Assembly: GCA_937871435.1 (NCBI GenBank)
Contig: CALMQM010000058.1
Location: forward strand, 19,041-83,040
DNA length: 64,000 nucleotides
Origin: an uncultured Bacteroidota bacterium
GTDB lineage: Bacteria > Bacteroidota > Bacteroidia > AKYH767-A > 2013-40CM-41-45
Reading direction: 5' to 3'
In this document: one piece after another, positions 1 through 9,160 of the stretch
Layout of the letters: every line of letters starts with the position of its first letter
How positions within the stretch are numbered: position 1 is the stretch's first letter
Position numbers and translations under genes: made by a program
The notes under the pieces: model-generated
What the model saw: the letters and a program-made list of their open reading frames with translations, nothing else
Database searches by the model: none
What the model was told of the DNA's origin: nothing

Positions 1-758
1 CTTGCAGAAAAGATAACCTGTTCACCCTTTTTCATGGAGAATTCAAAATATCCGGGTGTAAAAAGATCCTCTTTGAAATCGTAACCACGTTCCTGTTCGA
101 GAGGATACTCAAAATTGTAATGCCAATCCGGAACAGAAACATATTCCGCCGCTTTTGAAGTTTGCATGGCGAGTTCTGAATAGCCATTGTACAAACGAAG
201 TTTTACGCCATTGGAGATTTCCGTAAATTTCTTGTTCGCATAGGTATTCGCCTTACTCAACGAATGATAATTCCGAAACGCAAGGAATGGCATCAGGCGG
301 AGCGTTGTAGGAGAATGGGCATCCACCAGTGTGTAACGAATCATCACACAATCCATTTCTGAAAGAAGAATAATTTCTTTTTTCAAAATCACCCCACCAA
401 CAGCATAGGTCCAGGTTGGAACAGGGTCAAAAGAAAAATCAGTGACGTACTTGTGTCCTTTCGGATGAAATACACCGCCAGGAAATTTATGAATGGCTAA
501 ATGAAATTCCGCATCACGTTGTAAAACCGTTTCATCCACGGAAGAAAGAAGCACATGCAAATCATTGTCAATTTGTGGCTGAGGGGCAACCAGTAAACCG
601 TGGTATTTTCTTGTGTTGCAACCGATAATAGTGGAACTGGCATAGGTCCCACGTTTGTTCGTGCGCAACAATTCCCTGCTTAGAACATATTGAAGATTAA
701 CGAGTTGCTTTTTGTCAAATTGAATGAATGCCTTTTTTACGGAGGCCTTTTCATCCAT
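1..758 (-). CDS. Glycogen debranching enzyme, N-terminal part (cut by window edge)
   Basis: This reading frame has no stop before the window edge; translating the minus strand from the ATG at 758 gives about 252 residues. It begins MDEKASVKKAFIQFDKKQL and contains GTYASSTIIGCNTRKYHGLL. That SST..G.NTRKYHGLL segment marks the N-terminal beta-sandwich domain of bacterial/archaeal glycogen debranching enzymes (GDE_N, amylo-alpha-1,6-glucosidase family). The family removes alpha-1,6 branches from glycogen in the cytoplasm. The catalytic GH family domain would lie beyond position 1, so activity cannot be judged here. The sequence upstream of the ATG is AT-rich without a Shine-Dalgarno site, as is normal in Bacteroidota. 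The next gene upstream (MFS transporter) is also on the minus strand, about 200 bases away. Confidence 0.85.
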   Translation of the reverse strand, partial: MDEKASVKKAFIQFDKKQLVNLQYVLSRELLRTNKRGTYASSTIIGCNTRKYHGLLVAPQPQIDNDLHVLLSSVDETVLQRDAEFHLAIHKFPGGVFHPKGHKYVTDFSFDPVPTWTYAVGGVILKKEIILLSEMDCVMIRYTLVDAHSPTTLRLMPFLAFRNYHSLSKANTYANKKFTEISNGVKLRLYNGYSELAMQTSKAAEYVSVPDWHYNFEYPLEQERGYDFKEDLFTPGYFEFSMKKGEQVIFSA

Positions 759-959
759 TTTTACACTATCTGAAATTTGATTTTCCAAGATAAAAATTCC
801 TTTTTTTCAAGCTGAAAGATAAAAATAATGAGGAGTTGCAATCCTTTTTTCCGAGATAGATATCAAAAACTTACCCTCAGATTTCAACATTCTTTTTGCT
901 GAAAAAACCTGAATTTCTTTTTATTGTCAAAGGAGAAAAGCAGGAATTGATTTGCCGGA

Positions 960-2180
960 TCAGGCAATCTTTCTGCGTTTACTTTCTTTCATTCCCAGCC
1001 AGGCAAATCCCACTGCAATAAGTAAACTCAACACTATAAGGAAAATAAATAAAGTCGGGAACCCGGAGGAGCCGGCAATTCCGAGTCCAAGTGAGGGAGC
1101 GGAAATTGTAGCCAATCCGTACGCCATCGAATATAGCGCGGAATATTGTCCTTGTCTTTCCTTCAATGGCCTGGATAAAGCGAAATTCATCATGAATGGC
1201 ATGGCGAAAATTTCAGAAAAGGTGATGATGATTGTATATAGAATTGCAAATACCATCATGCTTTTTCCAAAGAGCAGCAATGAAAAAGCGACAGGTAAAC
1301 AAAGCACACCAGCAACGATGAAAGAAAAAAGTCGTTTTGATTTTTCAAGATAAGCAATCAATGGCATTTCAATGACAACAACCAACAATCCATTCAATGC
1401 CAACAAAAGGCCTATGGTATCTTCTGTGTATTTACTGACAGTGCTGAAATATTGCGGAATACTGGCGAAGATTTGAAAGAAAGCCGTTCCATACAATGCC
1501 ACAAGAAGAATGAAAAGAAGATATTTTCCGTCTCTGTAGGCAGAAGTGGTTCTGTCGGCCAGCACAGCATTCTTCTGCTGCCTGTCATGATTGCGTTTTC
1601 GTGGAAGATAATAGTACAACATCACAGCAGCAAGAAAACTTGTGGAAGCATCAATCACAAACAGCCATTTGTACCCAAGATAGAGCGCTACAAATCCACC
1701 GATAGCCGGTCCAACCGAAAATCCGAGATTGATGGCCAGTCTGATCAGAGAAACAGAACGCGTACGGTTTTCAGGAGAACTGTATTCCGCAATCGCTGTT
1801 GAATTGGCAGGACGAAAGATATCCGCTGTAAGCGCATAGCTGAAGATGATGAGACCTATTGCCCATACTGAAGTAGCAACCAGCATAAGCAATAAAATAA
1901 TTCCACATGTAATCAAAGAAAAAAGCATGATGTGAAAATAGTTCATCCTGTCTGTCAGCCAGCCACCCGTGTATGAACCAAGAACACTACCCATACCATA
2001 AAAACTCATCACAAAACCAGCCTGCGCAATGGTAAAATGAAGCTCCTTCGTCATGTACAATGAAGTGAACAATAACACCATCGAACCACTGCGATTAATG
2101 AACATCGCGATGGAAAGCACCCAGATATTCCGTTGCAGGTTGGAAAATACTTCACGGTAAAGGCTTAGCAGTCGAAGCAT
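960..2180 (-). CDS. MFS transporter
   Basis: A 406-residue polytopic membrane protein with roughly twelve hydrophobic segments. The N-terminal half carries NRSGSMVLLFTSLYMTKEL and the loop motif GGWLTDRMN between TM2 and TM3, which matches the major facilitator signature G-x-x-x-D-R. A second conserved segment, RLAINLGFSVGPAIGGF, matches the TM5 antiporter-type motif (G-x-x-x-G-P-x-x-G-G), so an efflux/antiport role is more likely than sugar uptake. The substrate cannot be read from the sequence. The start ATG at 2180 lies just before a repeat field, so its promoter must be inside or very near the G/T-rich repeats. The protein ends with a short basic tail (KESKRRKIA). Confidence 0.9.
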   Translation of the reverse strand: MLRLLSLYREVFSNLQRNIWVLSIAMFINRSGSMVLLFTSLYMTKELHFTIAQAGFVMSFYGMGSVLGSYTGGWLTDRMNYFHIMLFSLITCGIILLLMLVATSVWAIGLIIFSYALTADIFRPANSTAIAEYSSPENRTRSVSLIRLAINLGFSVGPAIGGFVALYLGYKWLFVIDASTSFLAAVMLYYYLPRKRNHDRQQKNAVLADRTTSAYRDGKYLLFILLVALYGTAFFQIFASIPQYFSTVSKYTEDTIGLLLALNGLLVVVIEMPLIAYLEKSKRLFSFIVAGVLCLPVAFSLLLFGKSMMVFAILYTIIITFSEIFAMPFMMNFALSRPLKERQGQYSALYSMAYGLATISAPSLGLGIAGSSGFPTLFIFLIVLSLLIAVGFAWLGMKESKRRKIA

Positions 2181-2274
2181 ATGCAGTTCAGGTGCGCTAA
2201 GATAGGGTTTTCTGGTTCAGAGTTCCTGGTTGTTAGTTGTTCGTTACCATACCGACAACCTTAAATTTGTTGTT

Positions 2275-2349
2275 GGTTGTTGGTCGTTGGTTGTCGGTTG
2301 TTGGTTGTTGGTTGTCGGTTGTTGGTTGTTGGTTGTTGGTTGTTGGTTG
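2275..2349 (+). repeat. GGTTGTT heptanucleotide tandem array
   Basis: Ten full 7-bp units of GGTTGTT, with single-base variants GGTCGTT and GGTTGTC, followed by a partial unit. It lies between the divergently transcribed MFS gene and a T9SS cargo gene. The same unit recurs at 63949-64000. Apparent open frames through it are only repeat translation products. Confidence 0.95.
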
Positions 2350-2363
2350 ATTATTACAAATTC

Positions 2364-2453
2364 ACGAACCTCGAATAAGGAACCCGAAACCCAAAACCAG
2401 GAACCCGGAACTCGGAACCAGGAACCAACAACCATCAACCATCAACCATCAAC
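2364..2453 (+). repeat. A/C-rich low-complexity field ending in CATCAAC heptamers
   Basis: Short GAACC/AACCC-type words (ggaaccaggaacc and variants) run from about 2364 to 2430. They are followed by three 7-bp units AACCATC (2431-2453). The tract is roughly the reverse complement in composition of the G/T array at 2275-2349 and of the ggttcagagttcctggttg stretch at 2214-2233, so the two sides could fold back on one another across the 2350-2363 spacer. Confidence 0.8.
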
Positions 2454-2516
2454 TCATTTCCTCCTGCCCGTGTAATGAGAAAATTTCTAATTTAGTGCTG
2501 CCTCTATTTACAAACT

Positions 2517-3956
2517 ATGAAAAACTGTTTCAATGCCACACTGATCACTTTTATTTTTATTGTGATTTTTCAATTGCCATTTAATACAAGAGCTCAATAC
2601 GGATTCGAAAAGTATTTTGGAAATCAAGGGGCGAACAACAATGGTTTTGGGTTGGTGCAAACCACAGATGGCGGATTCATCCTATGCGGAAGTAGCGATA
2701 ACAATGCTTTGATGATTAAAACTGATCAACATGGAGATGAAATGTGGCATCAGGATTTTACAGACGGAAACATGGAATGCATCCGTTTAGTAAGCGATGG
2801 CGGTTACATCACAGCAGGAACAAATTATTCCTCTCCCTACTCCGGTGTTTTTCGAAAAACAGACAGTCTGGGAAACGAAGAATGGAATTATCAGATAAAC
2901 AGCGGTGCATTTTCACATTACGGAATTTCAGCTATGCAAATGCAGGACGGACATTTTGTTTTTTTGGAAAACGACACTTATCCATTTCAGGAATATATGC
3001 GTGTGTGGAAAGTTGATTCAGGAAGTCGGGCTACACAATGGACTACAGAAATTAACAAAGTATCGAATTGCAGTCCGGGAGCGCTCATCCAAACGATAGA
3101 CTCAGGTATAGTTGTAACGTGCGGTGATTTTACTACTGCTTTCCCCCATCTGATTCTTGCCAAACTTCACCCCGACAGTCTTCTGGAATGGAAAAAAGAT
3201 TACGGCTATCCGGGAACAATAAATGCAGGCCTGGCAGGAAATACTGTAATCCAGACTAACGACAGCAATTTTCTGGTGATGGGATACAAAGTAACCGGAA
3301 GTTTGCAATCTGATTTTTCACTCTTCCTGATGAAAGTAAATGCTTCCGGAGATAGTCTGTGGAGTAAAACATACATAATGAGGAATTCCAACGACTTTCC
3401 CTCTGTCATCCAAACGCAGGACGGCGGATTTGCATTGGTATCAACTGTCGCCTATCCTCCATCAGGCGGAAATTTTGATTACAGGATTGTGTTGATGAAA
3501 ACCAATTCTACCGGTGACAGTTTATGGTCAAAAGAATTTATGGGATTAGGACTGAACCAGGCACATCAACTTATACAATGCAACGATGGTGGTTACGCGA
3601 TTCTTGGCACAAGTACAGATCAAAACATTGGCGAGAATTATTTCTATCTGATAAAAACAGATAGTACCGGCGATATCCTGAACTCTGCAAATGCATGGAT
3701 TGATCAAGAAAAGAATCTGCTTCATTTTCCCGGCCTGCTCACCAACCAGGAAAATATTTCAATCGATATTCCTGATCGTTTCGGAAAAGGTAACTACCGG
3801 GTATTTGATCTTTCTGGAAGAATGTCTGCGAAAGGGAATTTGACAGAGGGACGGAACAGCATTTCAACTCAGGCTCTGAGTAATGGAATTTTTTTCATTC
3901 AGTTTGAATTCAAAAATTACCATGACTTCAGGAAATTCTGTACTCTGAAAGAATAA
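2517..3956 (+). CDS. T9SS type A cargo protein with repeated 'QTTDGGF' beta units
   Basis: A 479-residue secreted protein. Residues 1-26 form a signal peptide ending near FNTRAQ. The body holds several copies of a roughly 50-residue unit built around TTDGGFILCGSS, VSDGGYITAGT, TQDGGFALVST and CNDGGYAILGTS, which suggests a beta-propeller-like fold. The last 80 residues resemble a T9SS type A sorting domain (YRVFDLSGRM, then SNGIFFIQFEF), which directs outer-membrane export and cleavage. The function of the propeller is unknown. The region between this gene and the MFS gene is filled by repeats. A weak -7 box (TAATTTAG, about 2489-2496) precedes the ATG. The gene converges on the RIC gene. Confidence 0.85.
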   Translation: MKNCFNATLITFIFIVIFQLPFNTRAQYGFEKYFGNQGANNNGFGLVQTTDGGFILCGSSDNNALMIKTDQHGDEMWHQDFTDGNMECIRLVSDGGYITAGTNYSSPYSGVFRKTDSLGNEEWNYQINSGAFSHYGISAMQMQDGHFVFLENDTYPFQEYMRVWKVDSGSRATQWTTEINKVSNCSPGALIQTIDSGIVVTCGDFTTAFPHLILAKLHPDSLLEWKKDYGYPGTINAGLAGNTVIQTNDSNFLVMGYKVTGSLQSDFSLFLMKVNASGDSLWSKTYIMRNSNDFPSVIQTQDGGFALVSTVAYPPSGGNFDYRIVLMKTNSTGDSLWSKEFMGLGLNQAHQLIQCNDGGYAILGTSTDQNIGENYFYLIKTDSTGDILNSANAWIDQEKNLLHFPGLLTNQENISIDIPDRFGKGNYRVFDLSGRMSAKGNLTEGRNSISTQALSNGIFFIQFEFKNYHDFRKFCTLKE

Positions 3957-3989
3957 AATCTTAGGAGTCTTTTTGTAGGTAATTAAAAA

Positions 3990-4691
3990 TCAATTCTCAA
4001 ACAAAGCAATTGCTCTCGGAAATAAAGTATTATTTTCAAGATGTACATGAAGGTGCAAATCCTCTTCGAATTTTTTCAATTCTTCAAGGCTAAGAGCAAA
4101 AGTCATGCATGCACCATCCGGAATGGAGTAATGATTGGTGAGTTGTCGGATTTCAGCCAGAGCATTTCCTGCAGAATTATGTTCCGCTTCCATTACACGA
4201 ACCGGCATGGCAATCATCTGAATATCTATGTTTTTTTGTCCATGTTTGAAATCGTATTCCAGTTGTTTGATAGCAGGAAATAAAACCAATTCTTCTTTCA
4301 TCATGTGATGTTCCAATTCCGCACGAATTCCGGAAAACAATTCAAATACTTTAATCATTTCCGGATGATGCGCGCCATGTTTGTATGCGACTTTTTCCAA
4401 ATGAGCATGTATGGCAGGCATGGAAGTTTTCACATAACTATGATGAGAATGTAAAATGTAATCAATCAACTCTGAGAGAGACATGGTATCTGCATCCATG
4501 AAGTGGTGTTCTTTTTCCTGAAATAACTGTTCAAGTTCGGCGCTGACTGCTTTGAGTTGTTCCTCATTTTTTACCTGATCAGACAACTTCATTTTCCCTT
4601 TGCAACAAAAATCGAGATCGTATTTCTCCAGTATTGGAGCGGCTTCCGGTTTTGCTTTCACCAATTCAGCCAATGTGAAACTTTGTATCAT
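3990..4691 (-). CDS. ric: RIC-family di-iron iron-sulfur cluster repair protein
   Basis: The protein starts MIQSFTLAELVKAKPEAA and carries LDFCCKGKMKL near residues 25-35, the hallmark of the DUF542 N-terminal domain of ScdA/YtfE/RIC proteins. The C-terminal part is a hemerythrin-like four-helix bundle with spaced histidines (HHSYVKTSM, HHPEMIK, LEHHMMKEE, EHNSAG, HLHVHLEN), the di-iron ligands. Family members repair iron-sulfur clusters after nitrosative or oxidative damage in the cytoplasm. I chose the ATG at 4691 (233 residues) over a TTG at 4718 because the domain begins exactly at this Met and the added nine residues are not conserved in type. The gene is monocistronic in appearance. Confidence 0.9.
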   Translation of the reverse strand: MIQSFTLAELVKAKPEAAPILEKYDLDFCCKGKMKLSDQVKNEEQLKAVSAELEQLFQEKEHHFMDADTMSLSELIDYILHSHHSYVKTSMPAIHAHLEKVAYKHGAHHPEMIKVFELFSGIRAELEHHMMKEELVLFPAIKQLEYDFKHGQKNIDIQMIAMPVRVMEAEHNSAGNALAEIRQLTNHYSIPDGACMTFALSLEELKKFEEDLHLHVHLENNTLFPRAIALFEN

Positions 4692-4834
4692 AGAATTGTA
4701 TTTTGATTTTGAATACAAAGTTGGGGCAAATCAAACGGCATAGGCATGACAGCCGTCAGAGAGAAAAATACGCTTTAGTATTCTGAATTGAATTTGCAAT
4801 AAAATACAAAAGGAGAATTAAAAGTGACGTTAAA

Positions 4835-5293
4835 TTATTGCCAGATGGACTCCTTCAGGATATCTGCAAAAGAATGGTGCATGACAAAATAAACCACCCT
4901 GCTGATGTGGTAAATACCGAGCAAAATTCCTGCTGCATAACCAACCCTGACATTGAAAAGGATGTTTCGAAAATATTCTCTTTTGGTGATCAATTCGAGG
5001 CTCAAAAAGAAAATGGCACAAATGCAGAAAAAAACAAAAGCTGGTCCGAACATATGGTAACTGATACTTTTACTGAAATCTCCTTCATATAAAAAAACCA
5101 TGGATTTGGTGAGACCACACCCGGGGCATGGAAACCCGGTGAGCATTTTAAACGGACACAGAGACTGTGAAGTCTCAATATGTCCATCGGAATGAAGCAA
5201 AAACAAAGGCATCGCCAGAGCAATGATTGCTCCGGCGATACCGAGTATTTTTCTTCGTTTCAAAATATTATTGGTATAATTTGTTGATATCAC
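4835..5293 (-). CDS. DUF2752 membrane protein
   Basis: A 152-residue protein with about three membrane segments. It contains CPFKMLTGFPCPGCGLTKS, the conserved C-P-x-x-x-x-T-G-x-x-C-P-x-C-G-x-T-R/K signature of DUF2752. The cysteines could bind a metal or form disulfides, but no biochemical role is established for the family. The start is a GTG at 5293 lying 26 bases inside the end of the upstream DUF4234 gene, so the two genes are probably translationally coupled. This pairing of DUF2752 with a small DUF4234/TM2-type membrane protein is common in Bacteroidota. Confidence 0.8.
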   Translation of the reverse strand: MISTNYTNNILKRRKILGIAGAIIALAMPLFLLHSDGHIETSQSLCPFKMLTGFPCPGCGLTKSMVFLYEGDFSKSISYHMFGPAFVFFCICAIFFLSLELITKREYFRNILFNVRVGYAAGILLGIYHISRVVYFVMHHSFADILKESIWQ

Positions 5294-5618
5294 CCTGAAC
5301 GATCATTGCGGCTACCATTGGAAAAAGGAAACCTAATACAAGCAATAAAGTACTTTGATCCTTGGAAGGCTCACCAATTTTTTCATACACTTTTGGCAAA
5401 CCTTCTTTTCCTGCCAGATAATAGAAATAAATATTTACCGGGATACAACAGCCGGCAAATATTGCAATGGGCTGAGAAATTACTTCCTTCTCCGCTACGG
5501 CGTTCAATACTTGCGCGGTTTTGATGTTCCAATAAATCAGGTACAAGCCACACGTAACGATTCCAAGGAGTAACACTACAATCGGTTCATTTTTAAACTG
5601 GGGTATTGTTGTTGCCAT
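5268..5618 (-). CDS. Small DUF4234-like membrane protein
   Basis: A 116-residue protein, MATTIPQFKNEPIVVLLLG, with three hydrophobic stretches. The segment GIVTCGLYLIYWNIKTAQVLN fits DUF4234, a short membrane family with a G-x-Y-x-x-Y-W motif. I prefer the ATG at 5618 to a TTG two codons upstream. The stop codon overlaps the start of the DUF2752 gene by 26 bases. No function is known; the pair probably acts together in the inner membrane. Confidence 0.7.
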   Translation of the reverse strand: MATTIPQFKNEPIVVLLLGIVTCGLYLIYWNIKTAQVLNAVAEKEVISQPIAIFAGCCIPVNIYFYYLAGKEGLPKVYEKIGEPSKDQSTLLLVLGFLFPMVAAMIVQGDINKLYQ

Positions 5619-5624
5619 AAACAA

Positions 5625-6065
5625 ATTATTTAACAGGTCCTACTCATTTGGCTTTTCGGTAACGCCCCGTTTGATCTGGTCTCTGGACTCCATTTTATCA
5701 ATATTCATTACAGAACAAAATTGAACAAGAAAAAACATTTGATCAGAACTCAAATAAATGACTCTTGTTGAATAATTCCTGCAAGAATGTAATTGCAAAT
5801 AATGGATCCAAGATATTAAAATATAGTCCATTTCCAAATAGTCAATTTATCGGGCCTAAAGGCAATTTTTCGCACTTCTCCCCCGGTAGAAAAAGAAACA
5901 TTTCGTTAATCAGAGAGTTTTGAATTGGCAACTACTCCCTGGAAGCACTAAAAATATGAAATAAATGAATTCTTCTGGCGAAAAGCCCATTGCTTGGTTA
6001 GTGTTGCTTTAAATCACATCTCGAAAAATAAGTAACGTTTAGAATACATTAACTTACATTTGAAT
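5625..6065. other. Gene-free stretch upstream of the DUF4234 gene
   Basis: About 440 bases of AT-rich sequence. The only long frame (about 65 codons on the minus strand near 5640-5837) has no recognisable domain and an unconvincing composition. I see no strong hairpin, repeat or RNA gene. It presumably holds the promoter of the DUF4234/DUF2752 pair and the transcript end of the T9SS gene at 6066. Confidence 0.5.
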
Positions 6066-7016
6066 TTACTTCTTAATGAAAAGATGCACCGAAAGCACTT
6101 CCCCGGATTTTGCCAGACATTGTAAAAAATAAGTTCCTGAACTAAGCTCTCTGATATCAAGAGGAAGCGATTGTATTCCATCTATAATTGTTTTTCCGAT
6201 TGCATTCAGTATGCGTACTTCGTGAAATTTGTATGACGGATCAATCATCAGCAAACTTGAAGAAGGATTGGGATATACTCCGGAATGGTTGGCCGCTATG
6301 GGTTGGATTGAATTAGTCAGTGAGTCGCAAACAATGTTCGGTAAAGGTGATGTACAATATGCGTAATATGGAGTTGGATTCGAATAAAGCACTTGTTCCT
6401 TCACACGAAAACAAGTAAGATCATAACTGTTATCAGACATAAAATAATAAGACGCATAGGGAAGTCCGAGGCTGCTTCCCAGTCCTTCCGTCCAGGTCTC
6501 CCATGGAATTCCATTGGTATCTGCGAGTGTAATTCTATGATGGTACAATCCGCCTATCAATATAGAATCTGAAGCCACAACAATATGGTCCATGAAAAGG
6601 GTAAAGTTACTCAAGGCCTGAGTACGTATAGTATCACCTATTGTTGTAGATGAAAAATCATAGATCAATCGTTCAATTGTATCGTTACACAGATAATCCG
6701 AAAAGAAGTATATTTTCTTATTTACTTCTCTCATTCCACCAAGAAAATTGGAATAGACCGAATCAAATTGTGTACCCGGCGCATGATGTGTTTGTAGAAA
6801 TAATTTTGTGTACACATGCGAATTGAACAAAGTATCACTTCCATTAACAGATACATTGTACTCATCGTGCCAACCTCCCGGATAAAAATACCAACACCGA
6901 ACAGAACTCCAGGTGCCGTTAAGAGTTGGCATTGGTTGGTATACCTGAGCATTGAGAGTTTGAATTCCGCTCTGCAAGCATATTAGAAAAAGAAGATTTC
7001 TAAGGATGGTATTCAT
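6066..7016 (-). CDS. T9SS type A cargo protein, unknown function
   Basis: A 316-residue protein with a signal peptide (residues 1-23, ending TLNAQ). The middle has no recognisable domain but is rich in aromatic residues and Ser/Thr. Near residue 245 is GVYPNPSSSLLMIDPS, the classic YPNP entry to a T9SS type A sorting domain, followed by ILNAIGKTI and SSGTYFLQCL. These show that the protein is exported by the type IX system and its C-terminus removed. It stands alone, separated by more than 300 bases from its neighbours on both sides. What it does after secretion cannot be inferred. Confidence 0.85.
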   Translation of the reverse strand: MNTILRNLLFLICLQSGIQTLNAQVYQPMPTLNGTWSSVRCWYFYPGGWHDEYNVSVNGSDTLFNSHVYTKLFLQTHHAPGTQFDSVYSNFLGGMREVNKKIYFFSDYLCNDTIERLIYDFSSTTIGDTIRTQALSNFTLFMDHIVVASDSILIGGLYHHRITLADTNGIPWETWTEGLGSSLGLPYASYYFMSDNSYDLTCFRVKEQVLYSNPTPYYAYCTSPLPNIVCDSLTNSIQPIAANHSGVYPNPSSSLLMIDPSYKFHEVRILNAIGKTIIDGIQSLPLDIRELSSGTYFLQCLAKSGEVLSVHLFIKK

Positions 7017-7372
7017 AATTTGGATTTCTAAAATCGGGGTGTCAATTTTTCACAACAAGATAAATTCAAATCTCCGGTAATCCGTCTACCATGCCCGACT
7101 TTAACATGCAGACTATTTTGTTTGAATATTTCATGACAAGTAAATTAACAAGTACCTGAATTTCATTCCGGAAATTCATTTATGAAAATGAAAAAAAAGA
7201 ATAACATGTTGCAATACCTGAGAATTCAATTGAGAATATTCACGGTCAATTTTCTACACTGAACATCCAGCATTGATTTCACAATAAGGGTGACAAAACA
7301 ATCAATCAGAAAAGGACAAAAAAAAATCCGGGAATGCAGTAGCAAACCCGGATACACTATTAAATTCTAAAC
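7017..7372. other. Intergenic stretch between T9SS gene and osmC-like gene
   Basis: About 355 bases with no supported gene. The part nearest the OsmC-type gene holds that gene's intrinsic terminator (7326-7353). The remainder is AT-rich and must contain the promoter of the 6066-7016 gene. Confidence 0.5.
7326..7353 (-). terminator. Intrinsic terminator of the OsmC-family gene
   Basis: The inverted repeat ATCCGGG (7326-7332) / CCCGGAT (7347-7353) has a 14-base loop and, read on the minus strand, is followed by a run of T residues (7318-7326). It lies 20 bases past the stop codon. Confidence 0.85.
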
Positions 7373-7786
7373 TTAATTCTCCAGAGAGGCGTCAACTGTA
7401 ATTGCAGCTTTGAGCAATTTGCTTACAGGGCAATTCTGTTCCGCATTTTTCACACTTGCTTCAAATACTTCTTTGGATATTCCGGGAATGTTTGCAACCA
7501 ACACGATATGTGATTCAGTGATTGTTCCGCTTTCCAGGTTAATGTGTGCAGTGGCTTTTAATGAAGTTGGTACAAATCCGGCTTCTCCGAGAACAAAACT
7601 CAGTTTCATAGCGAAACATCCCGCGTGTGCAGCTGCAATTAATTCTTCCGGGTTGGTACCGATACCTTGCTCAAAACGGGAACTCCATGAATATTGAGTC
7701 TGGTTCAAAACTGAACTTTGAGTTGTCAAATGACCTTTACCTTCTTTGCCTGAGCCGCTCCAAACGGCTGTTGATTGTCTTTTCAT
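7373..7786 (-). CDS. OsmC-family peroxiredoxin
   Basis: A 137-residue protein, MKRQSTAVWSGSGKEGKG. It shows the two catalytic cysteines of the OsmC family, in AAHAGCFAMKLSF (about residue 57) and EQNCPVSKLL (about residue 120), and the conserved TNPEELIAAAHAGCF block. OsmC proteins are cytoplasmic thiol peroxidases that reduce organic hydroperoxides. Length is normal for the family (135-145). The gene stands alone with its own terminator. The nearby RIC protein is another stress-repair protein, but it is not in the same transcript. Confidence 0.92.
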   Translation of the reverse strand: MKRQSTAVWSGSGKEGKGHLTTQSSVLNQTQYSWSSRFEQGIGTNPEELIAAAHAGCFAMKLSFVLGEAGFVPTSLKATAHINLESGTITESHIVLVANIPGISKEVFEASVKNAEQNCPVSKLLKAAITVDASLEN

Positions 7787-7962
7787 AATTTGGATTGAAT
7801 AAATGATTGATTTGTGGATAAAATGGAAGAGTATTGCTACGATTCAAGCAATACTACATCCGGGGTAATCTTACAGGCGCGAAGATAAGAAATTTCTTTC
7901 ATGGTACTTTTATGCGATAAAACACAAATCACATTCCTGTTTTTTTTGTACATTTCACACAG

Positions 7963-9147
7963 ATGAAAATAGGAAACTATAAAATCAGTTGCGGCTCCTC
8001 CATTTGTCGCTATGCTCTCTTTGGAATTGCTTTTGGATTTTGTTTTCCTGTGCTTGCAATTTTATTCGATACACTTGTTCATCTGCATCTGCCATTAACG
8101 ATGGAATCTGTCCGATATGTACATTCCGTTAATCCACTGCATTATATAATTGATTCCGCCCCTTTGTTTCTCGGTATTGCATTTGGAGTAGCCGGATATT
8201 ATCAATACAGCGCGGAAAGTTATAACCGTTCATTGCAAAGACAAGCCACAGTACTCGAAAACGCGAATCAGACTTTAAGGAAAACACTTGAAGATTTCCA
8301 CAATGCTCAGAGCTTGCTTGTCAAATCAGAAAAGCTGGCTTCATTGGGACAGTTGACAGCCGGAATCGCACACGAACTGAGAAATCCGTTGAACTTCATT
8401 ACCAACTTTTCAGAATCAAGCAATGAGTTGTTGGATGAACTGGCCTCTATTCAGGATGAAAAAGAAAGACTGGAAGTGATAGAAATTCTGAAAGGAAATT
8501 TCTCAAAAATTCATTTACATGGATCCAGGGCAAACAGCATTCTCCAAAGCATGATGTTGCACGCACGATCCGAAAAAGCCGAACGACGGTTATCTGATAT
8601 CAATGAAATAAGTCGGGATGCCGCTGACATCGCTTTTCACGGGATGAGTTCGGGAATAATTGGCTTTACCTGTTCTTTTCAAAAAGATCTCGCGAAGGAT
8701 CTCCCGAAAATTTTTGTTGTTTATGAAGACATCAGCCGTGTAGTTCTCAATCTTCTCACCAATGCTTTTTATGCAGTCAACGAGAGAAGGAAAAAGGAAA
8801 ATGATCAGTATCAGGCCAAAGTATATCTGGGAACACGATGTCAAAGCTCAGGAGAAACGGATGAAGATAAATGGATTCAGATAATCGTCCGTGACAATGG
8901 CACAGGAATTCCGCAACATATAAAAGATAAAATTTTCAATCCGTTTTTCACTACCAAACCGAGCGGAGAAGGAACCGGACTGGGACTAAGTATCAGCCAT
9001 GATATTGTTCTTGTCCATGGCGGAACCATGACTGTCGAATCAGCGGAAAACAATTTTACGGAATTTTATGTAACACTTCCTGTAAACGACAAATCAGTTT
9101 CAGGTCTGGATTCTCTCAAAAAGAAGACAGAAGTTCCGGAAGATTGA
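7963..9147 (+). CDS. Membrane sensor histidine kinase
   Basis: A 394-residue protein. Two membrane segments (about residues 16-38 and 64-80) flank a short extracytoplasmic loop, and a coiled coil follows (90-125). The HisKA dimerisation domain contains LASLGQLTAGIAHELRNPLN with the phospho-acceptor His at residue 137. The HATPase domain shows LLTNAFYAVNE (N box), VRDNGTGIP (G1), FFTTKPSGEGTGLGL (F and G2 boxes). This domain set autophosphorylates on His and passes phosphate to a response regulator. No receiver-domain gene adjoins it, so it is an orphan kinase. It converges with the PAS kinase gene, 13 bases apart. Confidence 0.92.
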   Translation: MKIGNYKISCGSSICRYALFGIAFGFCFPVLAILFDTLVHLHLPLTMESVRYVHSVNPLHYIIDSAPLFLGIAFGVAGYYQYSAESYNRSLQRQATVLENANQTLRKTLEDFHNAQSLLVKSEKLASLGQLTAGIAHELRNPLNFITNFSESSNELLDELASIQDEKERLEVIEILKGNFSKIHLHGSRANSILQSMMLHARSEKAERRLSDINEISRDAADIAFHGMSSGIIGFTCSFQKDLAKDLPKIFVVYEDISRVVLNLLTNAFYAVNERRKKENDQYQAKVYLGTRCQSSGETDEDKWIQIIVRDNGTGIPQHIKDKIFNPFFTTKPSGEGTGLGLSISHDIVLVHGGTMTVESAENNFTEFYVTLPVNDKSVSGLDSLKKKTEVPED

Positions 9148-9160
9148 ATATAAAATGCAC

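Noticed and set aside
2230..2475. Open frames on both strands (81 and 64 codons) through the repeat field
   Set aside because: They translate the heptamer and A/C repeats into low-complexity strings; no conserved protein.
5640..5837. Minus-strand 65-codon frame
   Set aside because: No domain, no plausible start context, and it lies in a stretch that looks purely intergenic.
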